Source of the DNA: Lepus europaeus
Taxonomy: Eukaryota; Chordata; Mammalia; Lagomorpha; Leporidae
Assembly: GCF_033115175.1 (NCBI RefSeq)
Contig: NC_084836.1
Location: forward strand, 77,280,253-77,344,252
DNA length: 64,000 nt
Direction of reading: 5' to 3'
Shown here: positions 25,390 to 36,517 of the stretch, in pieces
Numbering within the stretch: position 1 is the stretch's first letter
Layout of the letters: every line of letters begins with the position of its first letter
Position numbers and translations under genes: made by a program
The notes under the pieces: model-generated
The model's database searches: none
What the model was told of the DNA's origin: nothing
Seen by the model: only the letters and a program-made list of their open reading frames with translations

Positions 25390-28300
25390 TGACCGCTGTG
25401 TTTTTTACCTGCTGTCTCGGCTCATTTTCACTTCCCTTTTGTGTCTGCTCTCCCACTCCCCATCACCCTTGCTCTGCTTGTAACCAGTCCCCAGCCTCAC
25501 AAGGCTCTTGTCAGTCTCTCCAGGCTCGTGTGGTTGTCACACACAGGCACACAGATAAAATCACACCCAGGGTGCACCACGGCTGAACAGGCACAGGACC
25601 CAGTGCTCCTCTGTCTGCCCCAGATGGGCTGACTTGCACCCATGTCACCTCTGTCGACTGTTTTTCTTGGAGACTCCTGCATGGGGATGGAACGGCTGTA
25701 TTTCTGGTTTAATTTTGACGGCTCTATAATGTGGGGTGAATGAGCCATGATTTACTCCACCATTGCCCCAAAATCGAGGGCCTTCATTTCCAGTTTTAGC
25801 CACAGAACACAAAGCCTGCTATAATTCCTCGTAAGACCTGGCTCTAACACCATCCTGCCATTTCTACACCGTGGACCCCCAGTCTCAGAGTCATGTGTTT
25901 CATTTGTTTGTATTTCCAACTGCTGACGACAACAGTTTCCCTCCCCCAAATCCTCCCAGGTTTCATCACAGCCTGGGCAGCAAATCCATTTGTAGAGATG
26001 GCGTTAGGAAGGTGTAGGACTCAACTCAAGCCCCGTGGGTTCCTGTGCCAGTGTGAGTCCCCTCACTAAGAGGTGGGGGCGCTGCCTTAATGCTTCTCGG
26101 GCCAGCTCACAGCGCTGTGCACAAGACGCTGCTTCTGGCCACACTCGCCTCTCAGGAAGAAAGGGAGAAAGTTCCTGCAGGTGTCATTTGGCTTCGCTGT
26201 CTGGCGACAGCCCTGGGGAAATCAGCGGCTGTGCTGCCGTGCTGGCTGCTACAAGAGGGGATCTGGATTTGTGAAAATCGCAGGAGCCCCTGGCTGCCAG
26301 CCAAGCAAAGGGGACCCTGTGGAGGAAGGAGGGGCTGGGCTGGTGCCACACCTGGCTCTGGCATCCTCAGCAAACGCTACCCCAGGCACAGCATCAGCTT
26401 GTTCACCCAGGGCTCATTCACCTGGCAAATGGCTTCCAAGCTCTCACTGAGAGGTGTGCACTTGGAGGCTAGGTGCCGAGGGAAGGGGTTCTGGGCGTGT
26501 CCTCCCCTGCACGTGGCACACTCTACCAACCAACCAGGGCGTGTCCACACTGGCTCAGGCTGCCTGATTCCCCTCCTGCCTCCCACCACCACACCCCAGG
26601 ACGCTGCTCCTGAGAGATCTGCCCAGAGCCCCCAGGGCAGCAGCACACTCATCACCGTCCAGGGCCCCAGGCAGAGGCCGAAGGACCACACCTACCATCA
26701 GCCTGCGGTTTGTTACCTGCTGCAATTCTCTGGGGTGCACAGGCCCTAGAGAACCTTTGGGCCTTGCATAGAGAGGGTGCAGGGGAACTGGGCTGGGCTT
26801 GGGTGGGGTTAGGGGATCAGGGAGGGGTCAGTATTGCTGGAGTTTGCCCTGGATGGTGACAGAAGGGGCTGCCTGTGATTAACTGAAGCGTACTTATCCT
26901 GCAAAGATTTCAGAAGATCTGGGAGCACTGAGACAGTGCCCTTGGGCATGAATGTGTGGACAGAAGCCAGCAAGAATAATAAATGAATAAATGTATCAGA
27001 ATCCTAAGTTGAAAGGGTCCTCACATATATCTGTACACACTAGGCCCCTGATGTACAAGGGTTCCACCTAAGGATTTCCCCACTTCAGGACAGTGGGGAA
27101 GCCAAGGGCTTTTTGTAGAAACTGGACCTGGGTTTTGAACTTGGGTCTTTCCCCTGGGCCAGCACTCCGTGGACCATGCTCTCTCCTAACGCAGGGCAGC
27201 CACGAGGGGACACAGCCAGTGCTTTGTGGGTGCCGGGCTCCCGGTGCCCTTTGCACGCAGGGGCTCAGTCAGCTGCAGGAGGTGTTCAGCACCTTGGTGT
27301 AAACCAGGCTTTGGGCTGGGTGACTGCGCCCTCTGCCGGCTGCTGTGGGTGTGCTGCGCATAGTAGAGGCAGGCTCAGCGCAGCTGGGATGTTTAGTAAG
27401 TTGCTGTGCTGCATACATCCCAGCTTACAGGATCACAACTTCCCGGGGTGTCACCCACTGTAAATGGCAGAGCGTCTGCACTCAGCTGAGGATGGGCTGA
27501 CTCTGCCCACCCCCCCTTGAGACTCACACAAGCCTCTCGTGGTGCCGTTTATTTCTTTGTTCACAAAGTTCATTATGCAAAACAGGAGTACACGTCACCA
27601 GGAATAGTCGCCATATTTCTCTGGCACAATTACGTCAAATGTCCTCTGACGGGCGGCTCCCCTAGGTAGCATCCGCCTGGACTGCTCCTCGGGCATGTTC
27701 TCTTACCTGGACTTACCTGCCTAAATAAATTGTAGCTACCAGTAAATAATCTGCACGTCCCAAGTCTGCAAGCCTGCGTCTTCCTCTGCTGTTCTTCCCA
27801 AGCCTTACACCGCCCCCCTCACATACAAGCACTGTTTCCCAAAGTAACTATTGCACACCGGGAGGAGGTGCGTTTCAGACACAGGGATTCAGTTACGGTC
27901 ACTGCTGTCTCATCCTGAGACGAATCGGGGAGCGGGTTGTGTCCACGTCCCTGGCCATCGTAGGAAAGGGGCCACGTGTGACGGAGGTCTCTGCTGTGTG
28001 GACACCGAGGTACAATGCTTCCAGAAAAATCTTCAGCCAAACACAGCCTGTGGAAGCTGTCTCCAAGTTTACAAGATTAAAAAATAATTTTAGTGAATAA
28101 GCATAAGTCTTTTGTCTCTTCCTCTGGATGCGTAATTATATACAATGCACACACACATACAAACACATGTAGCAAGATAATGTTGTGTGTTTCTTACATA
28201 ATTGATATCCCTATGCAAAGACATGGTTGTGTGTTTTCCTACTATGGAAAATGGACATACAAATATCCTTTCCTAAATTGTTATAACTTTTATTGTCATA

Positions 28301-28417
28301 AAAAGAGCATGCATTTTTCTGTCCAATGTTGCCATACCAGACATTCAATTTGTTAATATCATCAGAGAGAATGAGCTCAGACTGTTTGTACAAAACTTAA
28401 ATCGTTGACTTTGAAAT
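25390..28417. other. Unassigned GC-rich intergenic DNA
   Basis: No exon that I can defend. The 219-codon forward frame at 26,090-26,749 overlaps long frames on both strands and has no domain. Confidence 0.4.
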
Positions 28418-28427
28418 TGACCTTCAA

Positions 28428-28778
28428 GGGGTCGGTGCTATGGCGTAGCAGGTAAAGCTGCTGCCTGCAGGGCCAGCATCCTATATATGTGCCGGTTTGA
28501 GTCCCGGCTGCTCCATTTCTGATCCAGCTCTCTGCTATGGCTTGGGAAAGCAGTAGAAGATGGCCCACGTCCTTGGGCCCCTGCACCTACATGGGAAACC
28601 CAGAAGAAGCTCCTGGCTTCGGACCAGCCCAGCTCTGGCCTTTGCAGCCATTTAGGAAATGAACCGGAGGATGGAAGACATCTCTCTCTTTCTCTCTCTT
28701 TCTCTCTCTCTCTCTCTGCATCTTCCTCTCTGTAACTCTGCTTTTCAAACGAACAAATAAATAAATAAATAAAAGAAA
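28428..28778 (+). mobile_element. C-repeat SINE with target-site duplication
   Basis: TGACCTTCAA recurs at about 28,418 and 28,779. TC tract 28,680-28,720 and AAATAAATAAATAAA tail. Confidence 0.95.
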
Positions 28779-28789
28779 GTGACCTTCAA

Positions 28790-30044
28790 AATCTATGTTA
28801 TAATGAATAATTCCAAGAAAAGCAATCTCTGTGTTTTTTAAAATACATTTTACAGCCAACTCATCCTGACAATTCACCAGAAACTACAATCAAAGCAAGA
28901 CTTTCTGGAGTATTTTACAACACCCCTCATGTGGGGGTTGGTTTTCAAAATGCTAGAACTCTGGGTTTGAAACATGCCAAGATCCCAAGATCATAACAAT
29001 TTCAGACATGTTCTATGGCTATGAGTCACATCCGCATCTGTTTATGAGAGAAGATGCTGCTACATTAAATAAATCACCCTAAGGTGGCGACAGCTTGGTC
29101 CACTGCTTGTCCCAGCCCTTCCTGGGATCCTCCCATCTCTAGGTCATGCATTAGACACAGGTGATACCAGGCCTCAGGTTTCACAGCTCCCACAAGTGCT
29201 TAGTGTTCCACACCCAGAGGGCATCCCTTGGAAGCAGATGCTAGAATAATCCCCTGGGAGCAAAGGGGGGCAGGGAAGGCCCCGAGAGGCACAGGACTTG
29301 TCCAGGGACACAGGCCTGGAGGAAGGAGATGCTGGGTCTGACCCTGGTCTATGACCTCCCAGTGGAGAGTGTGGCTGGCCCAGGCCTCATTCAGGGAGCT
29401 GGGAGGGGGGTGCTGGTGTATCTGGGTGCAGGTGTACACACAGCACTTGTTTTGGTGGGCAGTCAGCAACAATAGAACCCTAGGGTAGGTCCACTGAGAG
29501 GACCTCAGGAAGTGACCTCACTTCCTTGATGATGGCCACAACAGAACCTGGAACCCCGGTTGCCAGGCACCCACAATGTGGTGCTGGTGACCCAGCCAGT
29601 TCAGTTGGTCAGAGGCCATCGAGCAGATATGTTCTCGAGTTGTCTCTCACCGTCTCAAGGCCCAAGCCTGGGCCAGCCCCAGGCCACGGGTAATCTCCAG
29701 AGCTACAGACATTGGGTCAGCCCTTGCCCCCAGCAGCTCTGGCAATTCTCTCAGAGGGAAGCCAAGGTGATCTCAGACAGCCAGGCCAGGACCCCTGGGC
29801 AGACCACCCCTCTGATCCTCCTGGGTGGCCCTGCATCCACCTTGGGTGGTGTGGAGGGGGGAGTTTGGGGAGGGCAGTGACCCATGGGAAGGAACGGGGG
29901 TGGGATGGGGACCTGGTGGTCCATGACAACCGCAGGAGGGTGGGGGCAGCACATCAGGGCCAGGATTACAACCACCCTCCTTGTTCACCCCAGAATAACA
30001 GTGACTTGGCCACATCCTAGGATGACACCAGCAGAGTGGGGACC
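28790..30044. other. Region upstream of the RalGDS-like locus
   Basis: Would hold the promoter or 5' exon of the REM array if transcribed. No TATA or CpG-island core stands out. A weak reverse MIR-like patch lies near 29,270-29,345. Long minus-strand frames at 29,717-30,316 are antisense to GC-rich sequence and not supported. Confidence 0.4.
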
Positions 30045-30367
30045 ATGGTGGCAGGCAGGCTGGAGGGGGAGCCCTCGCCAAGAGCAGCTGATTCAGCTCC
30101 AGTGGAGCCGGACCCTGCAGAGGCCGCAGCAGTGGAGATGGGGCCAGGATCTATGCTGGAATCAGAGGAGCCAGCAGCACAGGCCCCTGTGCTGTCCCTG
30201 TTGGCTGCCAGCAGCGTGGGGACCCTGGACACAGCCATGGTCAAGAAGCTGGTGATGGAGCTGGTGCCTGCCCAGAGGAGAGGGGACCTCTTCATCGTCC
30301 CCAGCTTCTTGTGCAATTATCGAAGGTTCACCACCACCCAGCAGGTGCTGAACCTGCTCTTCCACAG
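30045..30367 (+). CDS. RalGDS-like module A exon 1: start codon and N-terminal half of REM
   Basis: Opens with ATG at 30,045 in a good Kozak context (gaccATGg), with an in-frame TAG at 30,018 upstream, which supports this as the real start. About 56 residues of Ala/Pro/Glu-rich leader precede the REM signature: GTLDTAMVKKLVMELVPAQ, then a basic/acidic turn, an FLCNYRRFTTTQQVL segment and LLFHR. The layout matches the RalGDS family N-terminus. The exon ends CACAG at a consensus donor (GTGAGG at 30,368), leaving two bases of an Arg codon. It is the only module with an obvious initiator; the B and D equivalents begin at splice acceptors instead. Identity as a RalGDS-family REM exon is strong; expression is not shown. 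Confidence 0.75.
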
Positions 30368-30965
30368 GTGAGGGCCTGCACCTGCAGGCACATGGGGATC
30401 ATCACTTAGGTGGGGTCCTGGTGATATCCTGACCCCCCACTCAGGGCCTCAGTTTGCTCTTACAGCATCTTGCTGCTCCGGGGAGCAACCACCAGGATAA
30501 TAAAATACCTCCTAGTGCTTGGTCCTGAGGGGTGCACTGCCCAGGACATGGGGTCTGACTCAGGATTGTCCTTCTCTGGCCCTGAGATGAGGCTGTGGGT
30601 CTAAGGAATCCTGTACCATGCCTTCAGCAGAGCAGTTTTCCTATTCACAAAGGATCTTCAGATCGACGTGGGGGTCCCTGTCCTAGCAATGGACAGAATC
30701 CTAGCACTAGGGGTTGGCAGAGGGCACCAAGGCCCCCACACACTTATGAAGGAGCAGGCCAAGATCACTCACTCACATAGCAGACAAAATGAAGCATCCA
30801 CTGTGTACAGGCTCCTGTCCAGACCCCAGCAACATTCAGTGCACAGCACAGACCACCATATCTGCCCTGTCTGTTCCCTTGTAGACAGGGAGTCAGCCCC
30901 TCGCCAAGACGTCCTTGCAGGTGGGACACAGGACACCACAGGTGATACCTCCTGTCCTCCTCTAG

Positions 30966-31013
30966 GAATGATGACTTCCAGCCTGGCTGTGAAGAGGACG
31001 ACCGTGCTAAGCA
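30966..31013 (+). CDS. RalGDS-like module A exon 2 (48 nt)
   Basis: Short exon between a pyrimidine-rich acceptor (ctcctctag) and donor GTGAGT at 31,014. Spliced to exon 1 it stays in frame and encodes an acidic stretch containing PGCEEDDRAK. The matching exons of B and D start YAYF; here that aromatic motif is replaced by NDDF, so this copy has diverged at the position following the first REM helices. Length and phases equal those of the B and D copies. Confidence 0.65.
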
Positions 31014-31408
31014 GTGAGTGGGCTTTGGGACAGGAGGGAGGCTCCATTCTCCACAGCAGGGACACTGGGGTGCTACTTGCTTTCTGATCATGACCCCAGC
31101 TGCCACATTTGAGGTTCCTACTAGAGGGCTTGAGGTCAGGGGCCTTGCCTAGAGGAGGGAGACAGAATTGTCTGAGAAGCAGTGAGAATTCATCCCCATG
31201 CAACCCATCCCAGCAGGGTCGGCCAACACCTTCCCTTTTTGGGCCTTGAGGTTGGGCACAGACGGCTCACACGTGGGCCTCTGCACTGCCCACCTCCAGG
31301 TGGGGCTGAGCATCCTCTGCCCAGGGGCTGTACCCTGAGGTGTGAGGGAGAGTTGTGGGGCAGGAGACGCCAGGCCTCTCATTCTCCCTCCCTCCTTCCT
31401 GTCCCCAG

Positions 31409-31592
31409 CGCCCTCTGCTCCATCCTGGGAACCTGGCTGGAAAACTATCCAGACGACTTCTATGAGTTCCAGGATCTGTTCATGCCTACATCAGGCTCCA
31501 CATGCCCTTCTCAGACCTGGCACACCGGGCCCAGCTGCTCCTTACAGAGTTGGAGGACGCGGAGCCCAAGGAGCTGGTGGCTGAGCCCGAGG
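31409..31592 (+). pseudogene. RalGDS-like module A exon 3, frameshifted
   Basis: Acceptor gtccccag and donor GTAGGA flank 184 nt homologous to intact exon D3 (191 nt). The start encodes ALCSILGTWLENYP followed by an acidic/aromatic DDFYEF segment, as expected for the second half of REM. Around 31,478-31,497 the sequence that in B encodes LARLKQLVAYV is lost or scrambled and the frame moves. The end of the exon (MPFSDLAHRAQLLLTELEDAEPKEL) is open only in another frame. Because 184 differs from 191 modulo 3, splicing into B exon 1 gives an in-frame stop near 32,113. The module cannot make a complete REM by simple splicing. Confidence 0.7.
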
Positions 31593-31974
31593 GTAGGAGG
31601 GCTGGGGTCAGTGTGTGGGAGCCTGGGAGAGTCTCAGGGCTGGGCCACACAGAGAGAAGTCTGCAAGGCTGGCATTGGCTGGGAGCAATGACGGTCTCAG
31701 AGATATCAGGGCGGCAGCACTGTGTGGGCAGGGGCCTGTTGTGTGCACAGGTGTGGGCAGTTCTGGAGAGGAGGCGCACCTGTGTGCCACCAGGGGCCGC
31801 TGTAAGGGCTGTGGTGCTGATATTCTCTCTTCCTGCATTAGCTCCTACAACCTGGGGCTTCCCCGGATGGCATAAGCAATTTTGTTGGGTACAGGGAGCA
31901 GGAAGGGCTGTGGTGTTTAATCTTCTGCCTTGCTGAACCATCACTGCCTCGGGCAGCCTTTGGTCTACTTGCAG

Positions 31975-32227
31975 AGGATCTGGTGGCTCCTAGGTGTCCA
32001 GTATATGAACCCGAGTCAGTCCCCGCCGAGGAACCAGATGTCAACCCTGTGCCCTCCTGGTCGGCTGCCCGCAATGTGGGGACACTGGACACCGCCATGG
32101 TACAGAGGCTGGTGAATGAGCTGGTGCCTGCACAAGAGAGAGGCGAGCCCGTCATGGTCCCCAACTTCTTGCGTGTCTATCGAAGTTTTGCCACCACTCA
32201 ACAGGTGCTGCACCTGCTGTTCTACAG
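31975..32227 (+). CDS. RalGDS-like module B exon 1
   Basis: Acceptor ctacttgcag and donor GTGAGG at 32,228. In the phase expected after an exon 3 it reads through DLVAPRCPVYEPE, an acidic/proline linker, then NVGTLDTAMVQRLVNELVPAQ, FLRVYRSFATTQQVLHLLFYR. No internal stop or frameshift is seen in its 253 nt. It lacks an obvious start codon of its own, so it would need upstream exons or an unrecognised promoter. It is clearly paralogous to A1, C1 and D1. Confidence 0.6.
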
Positions 32228-32813
32228 GTGAGGGGCTACATCTGCTGGACCTGCCATGACTCAGCACCTCCAGACTGGGTCGGTGGCTTCCCAAGCCCTT
32301 CTTAGCCTCTGATTATTCATGCAGATTCCAAGTGCTCAGCTGACCAGCCCCTGAGTGATTTCAGATACAATGGGAGGAGCCCCAAAAAGGGTTTCCCTGT
32401 GCCTGGCCCTGAGGAGTGGGCTGCTCAGGACAGAGGTCTCATTTAAGATTTTCTTTGCCCCACAATGAGGCACTGGGCCTGTCATGACCACGCATGTTAG
32501 ATAAAGCCATTATTCCTATACAAAGAAACTGCCAGTTTCCATGTTGGGGTCTCTGTGCTGGTAGTTACCCAAACTGAGACTGCAGGGGGTTACAAAGCTT
32601 CCTAGTGGCACTCTGACACTTGCAAGCTGCTGGCTAAGTTCGCTCACTCATATTACATATCAATGAAGTGTCCACGGTGTGCAGGTTCCTGACCAGGCCA
32701 TTGGCAGAACACAGTCCACAGCACAGACCACCGTGTCTGTGCTGCTTTGCTTCACTACTAGTCAGGGAGTCAGCCCCTCGACACCACAGGTGGCACCTCC
32801 TGTCCTCCTCTAG

Positions 32814-32861
32814 GTATGCATACTTTCAGCCTGGCTGTGAAGAGGATGACTGTGCTAAGCA
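32814..32861 (+). CDS. RalGDS-like module B exon 2 (48 nt)
   Basis: Acceptor cctcctctag, donor GTGAGT at 32,862. Encodes YAYFQPGCEEDDCAK, with the aromatic start shared with C2 and D2. Same phases as A2 and D2, so these 48-nt exons are interchangeable by splicing. Confidence 0.6.
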
Positions 32862-33252
32862 GTGAGTGGACTTTGGGTCAGGAGGCAGGGACATTGGGGT
32901 GTCATTGGATTGCTGACCATGAACCCAACTGTTACATTTCTGTGATCCCTGCTAGTAGGCTGAGGTCAGGGGCCTTGCCTATAGCAGGGAGACAAAATTG
33001 TCTGGTTTGCAGGGCATCTGAGAAGCAGTGGGAATTCTTTGCCACCCAAGCCATCCCAGCAGGGCCGGCCAACACCTTCCCTTTTTGGGCCTTGAAGCTG
33101 GGCACAGACGGCTCACACGTGGGCCTCTGCACTGCCCACCTCCACATGGGGCTGAGCATCCTCTGCCCAGGGGCCATTGCTGAGGTGTGAGGGAGAGTGT
33201 GGGTCAGGAGACGCCAGGCCTCTGATTCTTCCACCTGCTTTCCTGTCCCCAG

Positions 33253-33451
33253 TGCCCTCTGCTCCATCCTGGAAATCTGGCTAGAAAACTATCCAGAGGA
33301 CTTCTATGGCTTCCAGGACCTGGCCAGGCTGAAACAGCTGGTGGCCTACGTCAGGCTCCACATGCCCTTCTCGCCCTGGCATGCCGGGCCCAGCTGCTCC
33401 TTACAGAGTTGGAGGACGTGGAGCCCAAGGAGCTGGTGGCTGACCCTGAAG
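33253..33451 (+). pseudogene. RalGDS-like module B exon 3, one-base frameshift
   Basis: Best preserved of the long third exons at its 5' end (ALCSILEIWLENYPEDFYGF, then DLARLKQLVAYVRLHMPF). Compared with D3, one base is missing at about 33,374 (tctcgccctgg against tctcggacctgg), so the AHRAQLL-type helix falls out of frame. Length 199 nt, not congruent with the 191 nt of D3. Flanked by a good acceptor (gtccccag) and donor (GTGAGG). Fresh-looking splice sites around a single lesion suggest recent decay. Confidence 0.65.
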
Positions 33452-33813
33452 GTGAGGATGGCTGGGCTGGTGTGTGGGCACTTGGGAGTTTGTCAGGGCT
33501 GGGCCACACTGAGAGGACGCTCCAGGCTGGCACTGGCTGGGAGCGAGGACCAGCCTCAGAGACTTCAGGGCTGCAACAGTTTGGACAGGGTCCTGTTGTG
33601 GGTGCAGAGCCGGAACAGCTCTGCAGGTCAGGGGAATCCAGGTTTGCCACAGGGAGCTGGGAAGGCTGTGGTGCTGACATTGTCTCTCCTGCATTGGCTC
33701 CTGCAACCTGGGGCTCCCCTGCAAGTCATGGGCACTTTTGTTGGGTACAAAAAGCAGGAAGGGCTGATGCGTTGACATTTTCTCCCCTTGCCCCTGGGCA
33801 GCCTTTCTTCTAG

Positions 33814-34065
33814 CTCCAGAGGCACTGGAGTCCCCTGAGTATCCAGCATGGGGGTCAGGATCCCCCAGGAACCAGATTTTACTCCTGTGCTCTCCTTGTC
33901 AGTTGCCAGCAATGTGGGGACCCTGGATAAAGCCATGGGCGAAAATCTGGTGAACGAGCTGGTGCCCGCCCTACAGAGAGAGGACCCCTTCATCGTCCCC
34001 AACTTCTTGCACATCTATCGAGGGTTCACCACCACCCAACAGGTGCTGCACATGCTGTTCCACAT
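33814..34065 (+). pseudogene. RalGDS-like module C exon 1, degenerate
   Basis: Homologous to B1 and D1 (SNVGTLDKAMGENLVNELVPA... FLHIYRGFTTTQQVLHMLFH). Two lesions are visible. One base is missing near 33,865-33,875 relative to D1, putting the linker and REM part in different frames. The donor AG is also lost (CACAT|GTGATG instead of CACAG|GTGAGG), which weakens splicing. With the loss of exon 3, this is the most decayed module. Confidence 0.65.
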
Positions 34066-34667
34066 GTGATGGCCTGCACCTGCTGGACCTGCCATGACTC
34101 AGCACCTCCAGGCCGGGTCTCAGTGATGCCCCAGGTCCTGCACAGCCTCAGATTAACCACACAGAATGTGGGTGCTCCGGGGAGCAGCCCCTGGGTGATT
34201 TTAGAACCAACGGGAGGAGCCCCAGAAAGCAATTCCATGTTCCTGGCCCTGAGGAGTGAGCTGCCCAGGACAGGGGTCTCATTTAGGATTTTCCTTCTCC
34301 CACAATGAGGCTCTGGGTCTCAGTCCTCACCACTCATGCTCTCTGGCAATGTGGTTTTCCTATTCACATTTAAACTTCTGATTGCTCTGTCTTGGTTTTG
34401 GCCTAAACTGAGACCCCAGTGGTTGGTAAAGTTTCCATTTCCACTAAGACCCTGGGAGGAGAAGGCTGAGTCCCTGCATTAAAACTGCATATACAATGAA
34501 GTGTCTGCTGTGTGCAGGCACCTGTCCAGGTCTTAAGCAAAACACAGTGTTCAGCGCAGACCACTGTATTGCCCTGTTTGCTTCCCTTCTAGTCAGGGTG
34601 TCAGGGCCTCCCTCAGGTGTCCTGTCAAGACAGGACACTACAGGTGACATGTCCTGTCTTCCTGTAG

Positions 34668-34713
34668 GTATGCATACTTCCGGTCCGACTGTGAAGAGGA
34701 CAACTGTGCTAAA
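34668..34713 (+). pseudogene. RalGDS-like module C exon 2, truncated by a deletion
   Basis: Begins after acceptor cttcctgtag and encodes YAYFRSDCEEDNCA, then the sequence leaves the family consensus just where the donor should be. About 30 bp later comes the branch/acceptor region of module D exon 1. A deletion therefore removed the C2 donor, all of C3 and the following intron. This explains why the C-D spacing is about half of A-B. Confidence 0.65.
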
Positions 34714-34744
34714 GAGTCCCTGCTGTTGATTTTCTCCCTTGCAG

Positions 34745-35036
34745 AAACCTCACTGCCCTGGGCAGTCCTTCTTCCTGCTGCATTGATTCTTGAGGCTCCT
34801 GAATGCCCAGCTGCTGGACCGAGGTCAGGACCCACCCAAGAACCAGATGTCACTTCTGAGCTCTCCTTGTTGGCTGCCAGCAACGTGGAGACCCTGGACA
34901 CAGCCATGGTCTATAAGCTGGTGGATGAGCTGGTGTCTGCCCAGCAGAGAGGGGACCCCTTTGTCGTCCCCACCTTCTTACACATGTATAGAAGGTTCAT
35001 CACCACCCAAGAGGTGCTGTACCTGTTGTTCCACAG
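34745..35036 (+). CDS. RalGDS-like module D exon 1
   Basis: A strong acceptor (ttttctcccttgcag) precedes an open 292-nt exon ending at donor GTAAGG (35,037). In the family phase it reads a short hydrophobic run (SLPWAVLLPAALIL) not matched in B or C, then an acidic/proline linker and SNVETLDTAMVYKLVDELVSAQ, FLHMYRRFITTQEVLYLLFHR. The extra N-terminal residues come from use of an acceptor farther upstream than in B and C. The position matching theirs (gattcttgag) is a poor acceptor. No stop or frameshift. Confidence 0.65.
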
Positions 35037-35617
35037 GTAAGGACATGCACCTGCTGGATCCGCCATGACTCAGCACCTCCAGACTGGGTCTCAGGGATGT
35101 CCCCAACCCTGCAGAATGTGGGTGCTCAGGGGACCAGCCACTGGGTGTTTTTAGAACCAAGGGGATGAGCCCCAGCAAGGGTTTCCCTGTGCCTGGCCCT
35201 GAGGAGTGGGCTGCCCAGGACAGGGGTCTCATTTAGGATTTTAGTCGCCTGGACTGAGTCTCTGGGCTTCAGTCCTCACCACTCATGTAAATCAACTTTC
35301 TTATTCACAAAAAAACTTCCAGTTTCCATATGGGAGTCTTTGTGCTATTTGTGTCTCAAAATGAGAACCCGTGGGTGGTAGAGTGTGCCAGTGCCACTCT
35401 GACACCTGGAAGCAGCTGGCTGAGTTCACTCATTCACACTGTATTTACAATGAAGTATCCACGGTGTGCAAGTTCCATCAGCAGAATACAGTGCATAGCA
35501 CAGACACCGTATCTCTGCTGCTTTGCTTCCTGTCTAGTCAGGGAGTCAGCCCCTCCCCTAGGTCTCCTGGCAGGTGTACACAGGACACCACAGGTGACAT
35601 GTCCTGTCCTCCTCTAG

Positions 35618-35665
35618 GTATGCATACTTTCGGTCTGACTGTGAAGAGGATGACCGTGCTAAGCA
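35618..35665 (+). CDS. RalGDS-like module D exon 2 (48 nt)
   Basis: Acceptor tcctcctctag, donor GTGAGT at 35,666. Encodes YAYFRSDCEEDDRAK, joining in frame to D1 (or to A1 or B1) and to D3. Confidence 0.65.
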
Positions 35666-36078
35666 GTGAGTGGGCTTGGCTGAGGAGGGAGGCTCCATTC
35701 TCCCTAGCAGGGACATGGGGGTGCTACTGGGTTGCTGACCATGACCCCAGCATGACCCTGCCACATTGCTGTTATTCCTGCTAGAGGGCTGAGGGCAGGG
35801 CCCTTGCCTACAGCAGGGAACAGAATTGTCAGGTTGCAGGGCATCTGAGAAGCAGTGAAATTCGTCCTGACACAACCCATCCAGCAGGGCTGGCCAACCC
35901 CTTCCCATTTCAGGACTTGAGGTTGGGCACAGACAGCTCACCCATGGGCCTCCCACCGCCCACCTGCACATGGGGCTGAGCATCCTCTGCCCAGGCTGCA
36001 CACACTGAGGTGTGTGAGAGAGCTGTGGGGCAGGAGACTCCAGGCCACTGATACTCCCACCTGACTGCCTGTCCTCAG

Positions 36079-36269
36079 CGCCCTCGGCTCCATCCTGGGA
36101 ACCTGGCTGGACTCTTTCCCAGAGGACTTCCAGGACCGGGCCAGCCTGAAACTGCTGGTGACCTACGTCCAGCTCCATATGCCCTTCTCGGACCTGGCAC
36201 GCCGAGCCCAGCTGCTCCTCAATCAGCTGGAAGATGCGGAGCCCAAGGAGGCTGAGGCTGAGCCCGAGG
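36079..36269 (+). CDS. RalGDS-like module D exon 3, the only intact third exon
   Basis: 191 nt from acceptor tgtcctcag to donor GTGAGG (36,270). Encodes ALGSILGTWLDSFPEDF, then an RASLKLLVTYVQLHMPFSDL segment, ARRAQLLLNQLEDAEPKEAEAEPE. This is the full second half of the REM helical bundle with the acidic run that leads to the proline-rich linker in RalGDS proteins. Unlike A3 and B3 it keeps the frame and fits exon 2 before it and the tail exon after it. Confidence 0.7.
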
Positions 36270-36517
36270 GTGAGGAGGGCGTGGGTGAGTGTTTGGGAGC
36301 CTAGGATGGCCTTGGAGCTGGGCAGCACTAGGAGGCTCCAAGGCTGGTGTTGGCGGGAGTGAAGACCAGGCTCAGAGTCCCAGGGCTGCAGCACATTCTG
36401 GCCAGGGCTCTGCTGTGGGCACAGGGCTGGGGCTCTTCTGGAAGACAGGGACATCTCCCTCTTGGCAAGGACAGCAGGAAGGGGCAGTGGTATTCATGAC
36501 ATTTTCTCCTCCTGCAG

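Noticed and set aside
26090-26749. 219-codon forward frame
   Set aside because: GC-rich region with competing frames on both strands and no recognisable domain or splice sites.
32816-33190. Open frame of 124 codons running from module B exon 2 through the intron
   Set aside because: It uses a different frame from the exon, and the corresponding introns of A and D do not keep it open.
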